From NCBI GenBank assembly GCA_030704615.1, contig CM060734.1, positions 18,662,001 through 18,726,000 on the forward strand: a stretch of 64,000 bases of DNA. The letters are read 5' to 3'. Source of the DNA: Takakia lepidozioides. Lineage: Eukaryota; Streptophyta; Takakiopsida; Takakiales; Takakiaceae. Position 1 is the stretch's first letter, and each line of letters starts with the position of its first letter. Under the pieces are notes generated by a model. The model was not told the origin of the DNA. It was given only the letters and a program-made list of their open reading frames with translations, and made no database searches. Both the position numbers and the translations under genes were made by a program. This document shows, one piece after another, positions 11,680 to 22,179 of this stretch.

Positions 11680-12985
11680 ATGGAGAGGGGAAAGAGCTGG
11701 AGGCATGAAGGAGGTGGGTTTCGTAAGTCTTTGAAGCGAGGCCGCAGTAATGGGTTGGATGGTGTGCGGGAGCCGTTGGTGGATGGACGTTTGCCCGATG
11801 TGGAGAAGCAGGGACAGGGCGAGCGACCGCTATCCACCTCTGGGTGGGGTGGAGAGTATGTGAAGAGCATAGTTTATGGTGGTTTGGATGCCATCGTTAC
11901 CAGCTTCGCACTTGTAGCCTCTGTCTCTGGCGGTGACCTTCCTGCTGGTCTGTCCCTCTCTCTCGCGCACTTTCGTTCTCCCAGGTGAATGAATGTGGAA
12001 ACTTCAGCAATATAAGAGTTGGAACGAATGTGGTAGACGATCTGTTTTATGTGCTTTCCAGAGGCCCAAAACCATTTTCCACAATTCTCAGACCCTAGTC
12101 ATACTCCAGAGCTCGATGTCTCATCGTGGTTTCAATCTTCCTTCAACTTTAGTAAGGACCCTCGGTGGCTTATGAGATTCTCAAGATGCAGCTCACTCCT
12201 GCACACTTGCGATGTATCACCTCTGCAATTAAAAAAAAAATCTTTCAGCGGTATTTGTTGAAAGTGGTAAAGATTTCCTATCGCCATCTGTCCCTGGAGT
12301 CCTGAAGTGGATGTCAGGTTTTAAGATGCAAACTGTGTTTCATGGTCAGATAGCCCTCCCTAGGTGCACAGAGCCAAGATCATTACCCTGGACTGATTGT
12401 TACTTCCTTAGGGAGGCTTCAAGGCACAATCGAAGTTGTATTGTCGTTTCTCTATTTGCAATGAGTTTTCCACACCTCCTGTGCTGCATTTTAGAGTAAG
12501 AACTGCTTCCCCTTGCCCGATTCTAGACTTCTGATGGAGAGAGTGTGGCGACTCCAATTAGCACAATTTTGGTGTAGACTTTTGATGTTGCTTGTCTCTT
12601 TATATCGCTTGACCTATGACCTGCATACCATATACTTTTCAAAAGTGCATAGCTCTTGTACCTCATCTTTCTACTGGCACAGGTTGTGTCCATGGCTTAC
12701 AATGTTTATGGGCCAACAGAGTGCAGTGTTTTGAAGTGTGAGAGATGGTGTGTGCAGGGGCGGTGCTTGTGCTTGGTTTTGCAAATCTGATTGCTGATGG
12801 CATTTCAATGGGGTTTGGAGACTACTTGTCAAGCACCGCGGAACGGGATTTTGTTTCGAACCAGCAAGAAGTTGCAGCCTGGGAAGTTCAGAATGACATT
12901 CATGCAGAGATGTTGGGTATGGTATCTGCATATGCAGAGCAGGGTATGGAAAAGCATGATGCGGATCAAGTAAGCCTCTCCCTCC

Positions 12986-13026
<41 letters not shown>

Positions 13027-16000
13027 GAGAGATGGCCTATGGTTCCGCCTCTGGTCTTGTGGGATCAAGGGAAAGATGTGGAGAGTTGTCCACAACTTGT
13101 ATGCTCACACCAAAAGCTGTGTCACTGTTAACGGACAGAAGTCCAACTTCTTTGACATAGACCAAGGTGTAGCTCAAGGATGTACTCTCTCCCCTCTGCT
13201 CTTCAATGTTTTCATCAATCAACTCCTCGAGGATGTGGAAAGTGAGGGATTTGGGTTAAGGGTGGGTGATACCACCATACCAGCCCTTATGTTTGCGGAT
13301 GACTTCGCCGGCATAGGGGACATTCCAACCAATCTCCAGGAGTTGATTGATTGCGCGAAGAGATACTTTGATCTTTGGGGGCTAGAGGCTAATGTCAGCA
13401 AATGTGCAGTGGTAGCATTCAACGACAGAGGAGAGGGAGGAAGTGATCATAAGTGGCAGTGGGGTAGCCAAGAGATCCCGGTCCTCCCTTCCTACACTTA
13501 CCTGGGCGTTGAGTTCTCCTCCAATTGTAATTGGGATGCACATATCCGGAAAGTTGTTCAAACTGGCAAGGGCAAAGCTCTGGGGCTCACTAAATTTTCC
13601 CACTGCAGAGGGGTCAACTCTGAGGTTAAGAAAACCATGCTTTGTTGCGTTATTAGACCTGCCTTGGAGTACGGATCTGCTATATGGGTTGATAACTCCA
13701 ACCAGGCTAAGTCTCTAGAATCCATTCAAGTAGGGGTGCTTAAGGAGTGTATGTCAGCATGCTCCAAAACAGCCAATGTGGCTGTTCGGGGTGAGTTTGG
13801 CATCCCGTCCTTAAGCTCCCGACGAGATGAATTCAAGGTCAGATGGTGGGGTCAGCTGCAACATATGCCCAACACCAGATATCCTAAATTAATCGACTCT
13901 ATATCTTGGAAACAGGACCGCCCTGTCAAACAGGCTAAGTCCTGGCAGAAGAGAGTAGAAGACATCCTCAAGGACCTGGACCTGGATCCGCAAGTCTTGA
14001 CCCTGCTGGATAAATCTGACTTAGAGGCTGTAGTGTCCTCAGCCATGTCTGTTGCCATGAGATTGTCTGATGAAAATGAAGTTAGGCAGAAAACTTCCCT
14101 GACAGTCTGTGACATGGGGGAGGACATCTTGGATGACCTCAAGGGTCTACCCACTCTCGGCACTAGACTGAAATTTAAACTCAGGGCAGGAAGCCTACCT
14201 TTGAACAGTAAACAGAAGCAGAGAGGAAAGGGAGAGTGCAATTGCCCGTTGTGTGGGCAATCTGAAGACAGTATTCATTTTCTGATACACTGTCCGGGGT
14301 TCTCTCACCAAAGAGACGCTCTCTTCAAATCTAATAAGGGAATTGTGCCTGTACCCCTGTTTACCAACTTTGAAAGTCTCGAGGCTGAGCCAAAAGCCCA
14401 GGCCTCCTGAGGCCTAGTTTTTGGGCAAATCACACACAGCAGATTGATGCTTGTGTGAAGGGATTTCTAGAGGATATCTGGAAAACCCGGATTAATTCTT
14501 TATATGGAGGTAAGTCTTACTACCAATGGCAGCCCCTGACAGAGGTAGGTTCTGTCCCTTTTGTTCCCGCTCAAACTGGGCGCGGGGTCAATGGCCACAA
14601 GGCTACGGCAAACAACGTCTTATGAGTACAATCTCTCTCTCTCTGTGAAACGTTCGATTCGGAACTGGCGCATAGGAAAATTCGAAAATGAAGAGGTCAA
14701 GGCTGAGTATGTCCAGGCCTTGCAAGAGGCTCTCCCTCATTTTGTCCACTCGCTCCAAGACCTTCAGTCTCGCACTGGCAGTGCAAGAAATGAAGTCGAA
14801 AGAGCAGTGGATTCTTGGGAGAGTTTTGTCTCCTCTGTGGCTGACAAGATCATTGGGAGGAAACGAATTGTCTGCGGTAGAGCTGTTAATTGGTGGAGCA
14901 ATGAGATTATACTCAAGATAGTTGAGAGACGAGTCCTCTATAAAGAGTGCTGCAATTTGAATACCAACAAAGAATTGTGGGCTAAATACTACCAGATCGG
15001 CAAAGATATCAATCAGCTTGTAAGGTCTCAGAAGAAATTTTACTGGGACAAGCTATACAGTGAAATAAACTCAAACCACCATGGGGGTAATGACAAGAGA
15101 TTCTGGTTGGCCCTTCAACGTTTGTACAAGCGAAAAAAATTGTCAGCAAGTACAAGCGCCGAGGACTATGAAGGGTGCAGTGGTGACTTCAGCGGTTGAC
15201 ATTGTCAAAACCTTTGAAACCCACTACAGTATCCTTGGCAGAATTTCTAGGTCTAACAGTGAGGGATCCTCTGAAGAATGGAAGGACACAGTTGGAAAAA
15301 CTGTCCCTATGATTCAAGACAGCCCTGATGAATTGGAGTATATTTTGAAGATTGTGGAAGCAATTGAGCATTTAAACGGATATAAAGCTGGTGGACCTGA
15401 TGGCATAGTAAATGAGCTTATCAAGCACGGTGGCAATCCCATGATAGAGGCCCTTGCCCTCTTTAACCTTATCTGGAGGACTGAAAAGATCCCCTTTCGC
15501 TGGCAACAGGGGGTCATTGTCAATCTATACAAGAAGGGTGACAGAGAAGAACCGGGGAACTCCCCGAGGCATCACGCTCCTCACTGCAGTTGGCAAGATA
15601 TTTTGCAGAGTTTAAGTACTCGTCTCGAGGTTGATCTGGAATCTAGAGGTTGTTTCCACGAAGGCCAAGCTGGCTTTTGGCAAAACAGGGGCTGCGTGGA
15701 TCATATCTTCACTGTAAGCCAGATTATCCAGGGAAGGCAAAAAGAAGGGAAACCTACTTTTGTATTTTTCTTGGAAGGCTTATGACACAGTGTGGAGACA
15801 CGGTCTATGGCTCTGACTCTGGTCATGTGGGATCAAGGGGAAGATGTGGAGAGTTGTCCATAACTTGTATGCTCACACCAAAAGTTGTGTCACTGTCAAT
15901 GGACAGAAGTCTAACTTCTTTGACATAGACCAAGGTGTAGCTCAAGGATGTACCCTCTCCCCTCTGCTCTTCAATGTTTTAATCAATCAACTCCTCCGAG

Positions 16001-17423
16001 GATGTGGAAAGTGAGGGATTTGGGTTAAGGGTGGGTGCTGCCACCATACCAGCCCTTATGTTTGTGGATGCCTTCGCAGGCATAGGGGAGACTCCTTCCA
16101 ATCTCCAGGAGTGGATTAATTGCGCAAAGAGATACTTTGACCCTTGGGGGCTAGAGGCTAACGTCAGTAAATGTGCAGTAGTGCATTCAACGACCGAGGA
16201 GAGGGAGGAGGTGATCTCAAGTGGCAGTGGGGAATCCAAGAGATTCCGGTCCTCCCTTCCTACACATACCTCGGCGTTGAGTTTTCCTCCAACTGTAATT
16301 GGGATCACATATTCAGAAAGTTGTTCAAACTGGCAAGCGCAAAGCGCTGGGTCTCACCAAAATTTTCCACTGCAGAGGGATCAACTCTGAGGTCAAAAAA
16401 ACCATGCTTTGTCGCGTTATTAGACCTGCCTTGGAGTGCGCATCTGCAATATGGGTTGATAAGCTGGGACTGTTCAGAACTCTCCCCTGTCACAACTCTC
16501 CCCTGGGACTGCACATGACCCATGGGAGACAAACGCAACTCATGATAGATGCTGAAGAACCACAATGTCATTAGAACCTCGGAGATAGGCTTCAACAACA
16601 CAAATGATGGTCCGTGGGCCCCTTGTAGAAGTTACAAAGTTTCCCCCTCTTCTTTCTATCTTCTCTCACTCTGTAAACATAGTGCCCTTTCAGATGTGGG
16701 TTTTCATACGTCCCCAACTGTCCCCAAGTTCCAGGGCAAAGGTGAAGTGTAGAAATGTCTTTGCAATATTTTCCAAGAAACTGGCGGAAGTTTCCATTCC
16801 GTTACTAAAATATTAAGGTAAACTTTGGTGGTTTGATCCATATTTATTCAAATTTTGGGGGACTTCAACTTTCTCAATCTCCAGGAGCAATTCTGGGAGC
16901 TGTCATTTTCTTGAAACTGATTGGTTATCGCTATTTTCATGACTTTTTCGGTAGGTTTTCAAGTTAAAGGATGTATCCAGTGACAAAGAATATATGCTTG
17001 TTGGTCTCACAATTGTATGAATTTGTGGTGCCACTGCAGTTGGTCGACATACTCTCAAAGTACAAGGATATTATGAGGGATCATGTTCTCACCGTGAGGC
17101 AAGGCCTGATTCCTCCAGACCAAGAGGATAGTCCTTTGAAGAATGGACTTATTACATTTACTTCCTTTCTGTTATTTGGTTGTACCCCACTGCTATCTTA
17201 TTTGGTATTGAACCCCTTCACTAACAACAAGCACTACAAATTTATTGGAGCCTGCGTGGTAACTGCCCTTGCCCTCATTCTTCTTGGCCTGGCTAAAGCG
17301 CGCGTCTCTGGGCAAAAGTATCTTGGTTCAGTGCTGGTGGTGTTGTGCAATGGGGGAATAGCGGCAGCTGCTGCATATCTCATCAGCTATGTATTGAATA
17401 ATGTCTTTGGAATCTCAGAATGA
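11680..17423 (+). CDS. VIT1: Vacuolar iron transporter (VIT/CCC1 family), three exons, 287 aa
   Basis: Exons 11680-11947, 12758-12969 and 17040-17423 join in frame (864 nt, TGA stop) with GT-AG borders. Residues ~53-85 hold the first membrane segment with the family motif YGGLDAIVTSFALVASVSGG, including the Asp used in the transport path. Exon 2 begins with VLVLGFANLIADGISMGFGD, then the cytoplasmic metal-binding helices rich in Glu and Met. Exon 3 begins LVDILSKYKDIM and carries QGLIPPDQ plus three more membrane segments, ending NNVFGISE. By family knowledge these dimeric proteins move Fe2+ (and Mn2+) into the vacuole in exchange for H+. The ATG at 11680 is the first in frame; an upstream GTG is ignored. 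Intron 2 is 4,070 bases because it holds two LINE fragments. The ORF looks intact, so it is probably functional if the long intron is spliced. Confidence 0.88.
12983..13026. repeat. Poly-C / (CT)n / (TG)n microsatellite in VIT intron 2
   Basis: A run of C is followed by CT repeats and then TG repeats. The LINE sequence begins directly at its 3' edge, so it marks the 5' junction of that insertion. Confidence 0.8.
13025..14520 (+). mobile_element. LINE (non-LTR retrotransposon) 3' portion, 5'-truncated
   Basis: An open frame at 13022-14410 encodes the second half of a LINE reverse transcriptase. It includes GVAQGCTLSPLLFNVFINQL, the palm motif FADDFAG with both Asp intact, the thumb region (KCAVVAFNDRGEG), and a C-terminal zinc-knuckle-like CNCPLCGQSEDSIHFLIHC. 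A frameshift near 14410 separates the last conserved piece, which continues to about 14500 (CVKGFLEDIWKTRINSLYGG). Endonuclease and RT fingers are absent, so it is dead. It lies in sense orientation inside VIT intron 2. Confidence 0.88.
14521..16460 (+). mobile_element. LINE fragment 2: EN-RT linker and RT, same family
   Basis: Starting around 14550-14620 is the linker that precedes RT (14561-15199), then RT fingers and palm after a frameshift near 15130 (YKAGGPDGIVNELIKHGG, then GQAGFWQNRGCVDHIF). Further frameshifts near 15780 and 16010 precede a second copy of the region also found at 13025-13690. Here the catalytic motif reads FVDAFAG instead of FADDFAG, losing one metal-binding Asp. Homology to fragment 1 stops at about 16455, after AIWVD. 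The sequence 16460-17039 is unique intron DNA ending in the VIT acceptor. Confidence 0.85.
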
Positions 17424-19439
17424 GGTTTTCCAGCATCACTTACTTCCTGCAGCAGCTATCCATCATTCTCTAAACCTGTCGCACCATGACCAAGGCTCGT
17501 TAACAACTTGATTTCTTTTGTAAACCAGGCTTTACAGTGTTGTTTAGTATCTGGAACTCGAAGCTTTTGTTGCTGAGGTTCTTTGAAGCGCATTGGATTG
17601 AAGGTGGATTGATCAAGTTGAAGTTTATCTGGCATTTATCTGACACCCTGCATTGTCTTGAGCTCAAAGGTCAGGGGATAACTCTGAACGAGCAGAGAAG
17701 GTGTGCACCTTTCCAACATAAGGTAGTAGTCCTTCAAAAGAACTGATCAGTACGCTTTGTAGGTGGCAGTATGCAGCTTGGCTTAACAAATGTTGTCTAT
17801 TGAAAGATCTTCGAACATGAAAATACTGTATCTTGATAGACACAATTCACGATGTAATGTTTTGAGAGGTTTTGTACTGAGTTTGTATGTTTCTGGAATG
17901 GAAGATTTCGATGATCAATTCTGTTCATGTCTTAGAGGCTGTGGAATTTTGAGTTTCTTGTTAAGTTATTGTTTTACATGGTGATATATGATTTCAGATA
18001 CATAACTCGACTAAGGGTATGATCGGTCATATTTTGAACAACTTCCCTGAGGAAAAGAAATATGTTGTATAATGAAATGGCGTGTACTCTGACATTTGTG
18101 TGTCGCAATATTTAGCATGACTATTTGATGAAGATCTGTGATCTTGCGGCTGCGATGGAAGAGAATCAATTTCTTCCCTTAAGCCCAGCTGCTTTGGAAT
18201 GTTTTCTGATCCTGAATTTTTTTTTTATTAAGGTCTCATCTATACCAGATCAGAACTACACTGCTTTTTTCATCCTGGCTGGACGACATCCATACCATGG
18301 GACAGCAGTAATGAAAACTGTGCAACGCTATCAGATTTTTTGGATTTTCATTCCGATTGGATGAAATCGTAAGGGGTGATGGCCTTATCACGACGCTAAC
18401 CCTAAAAAACCATACTTTGAGGTTTCTGCTGAAGCTGAGTGATGGCGATTACAGTGCTCACACGGCGTAATTCTAGGGCGTTTGATACCTCTGGAGGTGT
18501 TTAATGAAGGATAAAGTAGCCTGATTGCGACATTCTAGGCTTTATTAAAAGCCCTGACATGTGCTATGGCGGCGAGTCTTCATGTTTGAGCTAATGCTGG
18601 GAATGAGTGAATGTGGCGAAAGTGCTCTTCAGCACAATTCCGGGGAGTTTTGATGCTTCTGGAGGTACCCCACTGACATACCAGGTGTAATCAAGGGCCC
18701 TGGCATGTGCATTGGCGGCGAATCTTCACCCCCCTTGTTGATGGTTGCACTGTTTATGCGGGGCAAACAATTTAGTTGCCTGCCAACCCCTTGAATGCTC
18801 ATTAAAGAAGGAGCGGCGCCTTTGTCTTCACCATGTCGCAATCTTCCCCTCTCCCACCATCCTTTAAGGTTTGGGTTTTTTTGCTGCTATGTTCCATGCA
18901 TCTTCTAGCTTTAGATTGCATATGCCACATCGATAGCAAGTGTGAAGGTCTGTAACCCGACGCATGCTCACTAACACACTAAAAGTTGTTTGTGGTGGTT
19001 TTTGGGACGGGCGCAGGTGAGGATCTTCACCTCGTATGAAGTTTGAAGCTTGTAGATGTTATGGAATGTGCAGAAAGGAATGATTGTTGCAGCTTGCTGC
19101 CGCCGCCAAGTAACTCCTACTTCAATGAGACTTCAAGAGGGATCAGTTTCAAAACCCTATGCCTTTGAGCTTTGGTTCTTTTTTACCACCAATTCTGCTC
19201 TTTTAGGAGTAAAGATCATCAGTAAGGCCTCTTAGAATTCAAACTTTCTATGGCTTTTGACAAAGCTACTATGTAGCATTTTTTGACAATGGCTACACCT
19301 TGACAATGGACTGGGACAACCTGTCCAGGCCCCTCTCTTTCCTTCTTTCTTTGTCTTATGATGAGTCTGGCAGTTCTGCTTATATGAAACACCTGAGCTG
19401 GGCATGTGACACCTTTTAGATCACACACTTTCTTCAAGG
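17424..19439. other. 3' flank of VIT and intergenic DNA
   Basis: No supported gene. A diverged ~150-bp tandem duplication covers about 18470-18590 and 18640-18740, sharing CATGTGC, GGCGGCGA and TCTTCA blocks around CTGGAGGT. The first few hundred bases should contain the VIT 3' UTR. Confidence 0.45.
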
Positions 19440-20870
19440 TTATCAAAAACTGTTAATTTTATGGCTTGATATTATTTTGATATCTAGTGAACATGTTTGG
19501 GACTATGGCAAAGTGTTTTGGACAGTGTGTTCACATACCTCTGTAACTGTACTTTAAGTCATGTGTGAGCTTTTGAAAATTCAAAAGTGCTATGTTTATG
19601 ACATGATACCAAGCTGTTTCTTTGTTGAGCCTATATGTAATTGATATGGCTATGGATTAACATTTTGAAACCTGGTTTAACTTTGAAATATCAAAATGCT
19701 ATGTTTATAACCTGGTAACAAAATGATATCTATTAAGCATGTATTCTACTTTGGCTGAATATGGATAAAACTTTGGAACAACAATTTAGAGCCTGTTTTT
19801 GCTTCTGAAAGTCAAAATGTTTTTGCATAGTAACTACTGTGCAAATCAACACCTTATGGTGGAATTTAGCTTTTTGAAAACTCAAACAGATCTGTCTAAG
19901 ACCTGATATCAGGCTGGGAATTCAGTGAATCTGTTTGCCACCATGGCAGAGTACTGATAACGCCTTGGAGTAACACCTTAAGGACTGGTGGTGTGGCCAT
20001 GTAACACATTAAGCCATGTCTTAGCATTTGAAAGTTCAAACTGCTATGTTTGTGACATGATATCAAGGTTTCTCAGGCGAGCCTGTGTTTTATTAGGACA
20101 GAGTAACTGATAAGGCTGATCTGGAAACAACATTTTAAAGCCTGGAGTAGCTTATGTCAGAATGCTCTGTTATGACCTGATATCAGGCTGATATCTGTTA
20201 AGCCTGTTGTTTGTGACATAATATCAAGGTTTTTTCAGGTGAGGCTGTGTTTTTATCAGGCTGATATATGTTAAGCATGTTGTTTACTATGGCTGGATGT
20301 GGATAAAGCTTTGGAGCAACATTTTAAAGCCTGGTTTTGCCATTGAAAGTCCAAACAGCCCCGTCTTTTTGTGTTTTTTGCCTAGTAAATACTATGCAAA
20401 TGTTTGAATGGACTGAAAAGACAGGTTTGTACCTCATATGACTGCTTTGACTTAGGAAGTATGATAATAAGGCCCTGGAACAACATATCCAGACCCAGTT
20501 CAGCATATAGAAAGTCACCACAGCTCTGTTTTCTGCAAAATCTGCTTTGTAAAATGCTATACAGTCCATTTGATAAAGCTCTTTTAGAACACATTGTTTC
20601 TCTGAAAGCCCCCAGTAACCCTTGGGGAATATAAATAATATCTGTTGAGCCTAATTCTTACTATGGCAGACTGCTGGCAATGCTCTGAGACAACCACCTA
20701 AGGTTGGAATTAGCTCAAACAGATCTGTTTATGCCCAGGTGTCTGACTGGTACTTAGTGAATATGTTTTTCACCATGGCAGAGTACTGGTAATGCTACGG
20801 AGCACCACCTTAAGGGCATTTTTGAACGATCCAACAAGCTCTGTGCCAGTGTTTGAACATACTGCAATGG
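19440..20870. repeat. Degenerate tandem repeat array, ~115-130 bp unit
   Basis: About ten diverged units each contain some of GAAAGTTCAAA, CTATGTTTATGACATGATATC, TGTTAAGCATGT, ACTATGGCTG, GGATAAAGCTTTGGA and ACATTTTAAAGCCTGG in the same order. Frames are broken everywhere, so this looks like an old noncoding satellite. Confidence 0.65.
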
Positions 20871-20948
20871 CTCTGTTGCTTCCAGATTGGTTGTAAGCTG
20901 GTTCTGAAATAATATTTCTAGAACTAAAATCTGGCTCCATGGAGTATG

Positions 20949-21045
20949 AATCCTGTCTGGCTGAGTGGTGATGGAAGAAAACAAGGTCTTTTCTATAATG
21001 AACACCTTACAAAGGTCTCCGGTTCAAATCTGGTCATAGGCTCTG
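20949..21045 (+). ncRNA. tRNA-like sequence (pol III A and B boxes), pseudo-tRNA or SINE head
   Basis: TGGCTGAGTGG at 20958-20968 matches the pol III A box, and GGTTCAAATCT at 21021-21031 is one or two bases off the B box. The 3' end CATAGGCTC could pair imperfectly with GAATCCTG at the 5' end as an acceptor stem. A run of A follows. No clear anticodon arm could be folded by eye. Confidence 0.4.
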
Positions 21046-21132
21046 TGAAAAAAAAAATGATTAGATATCCAAATTTGAATTAAGCCATATCCAATCTTCT
21101 TTTTTCAAAGAGCCTACGACCAGATTTGAACC
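21021..21132. repeat. Inverted repeat of tRNA-like T-arm, 30-bp arms
   Basis: Arm 21021-21050 and arm 21103-21132 are reverse complements with about two mismatches, spaced by 52 bases of A/T-rich loop. Just outside, CCCTGAC-CTAT-GTCAGGG (about 21135-21152) forms a further hairpin. Confidence 0.7.
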
Positions 21133-21152
21133 GCCCCTGACCTATGTCAGGG

Positions 21153-22170
21153 CGCCGTCTTTATACAAAAAGCCCTAGCTTCTGCTGCATGCCGCGTGGC
21201 GTGATAGGCCAAGCCCGCGGTGCCTTTTCTTATCCCTAGATTTAATGAAGGGCCAGAATGCGGCCAACAGCCTAAACTAACCCTAGCTGAACTATCATTG
21301 TAACGGTTTAACGGTACTTTTAAGCCAAAAGATTATACGATGAATGAGTATCGCCGCTTTGGATGAATAAGGAGATTTCTAGGCTAGGAAAGAATGGGCC
21401 TTCACAGCATCAAGGTGTAAGTAGCATAGGAATTGTTTGTCAGTATTAATGTGGTATGGGAAGCGGAAAAAATGTTTGGGAATAGCATCAAGGCTGAAGA
21501 GTACAAATGAATGGTATGTCCAAGTTATTTGAGTGGGGTATCTAGGTGGTATATTCGAGTGTTGTGCATGAATAGTGTGCATGAGAAATATATAGGGAAA
21601 ATATGTCTGAGTAGCAAGGCCGAGTAGTGTATCTGAGTTGTGTATATGATAGATATACTTGGGTGATATATTCGTATACTGTACAGGAGTAGTGTGCGTG
21701 AGGAATAATAAAAAAATGAATAAGTTATGAGCAATAGAAGATTTGCTTGAAAACAGTACAGGAATATGAGCAATGGAAATTTTGTTTGAGGGTAATATAA
21801 AATTATGAGCAGTGTACCATTTGTGGGAGAGTAGTACTAAAATACAATGAATGTAAGGTTTGATTGGGAATAGTGTTGGAGTATGAGTAACGGAAAGTGT
21901 GAGTAGTGTTGAGGTACGAGGGGAACATAGTCTCTTTAGAAGCAGTTGGGGGTGGAGCGGCGCTCCGCCCTCCCACCATGATCTCGTCTATGTCTCAGCA
22001 AGGTTTTAGTTATAACTATCTTTTTAGGGTTCCGCCAAATCCCTAATCTCCTCGTCTTCCTAAGTTCTCCAGACTAGCGGTCCCGCTTATTCGGCAGCCT
22101 TGCAACAGCGGCTCTCCTCGCTCCAATCCCGGGTGTTCACGGATGGGTGTTCTCCAACGAGGAATGTGTC
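21153..22170. other. Intergenic, low-complexity GAGTAGTGT-like stretch
   Basis: Between about 21520 and 21910 the sequence is built of loosely repeated GAGTAGTGT, GTATATTCG and TATGAGCAATGG motifs. No gene is supported. Confidence 0.45.
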
Positions 22171-22179
22171 ATGTCCCAT

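Noticed and set aside
11343-11870. 175-codon minus-strand ORF
   Set aside because: It is antisense to VIT exon 1 and its 5' UTR; Ser/Pro-rich shadow frame.
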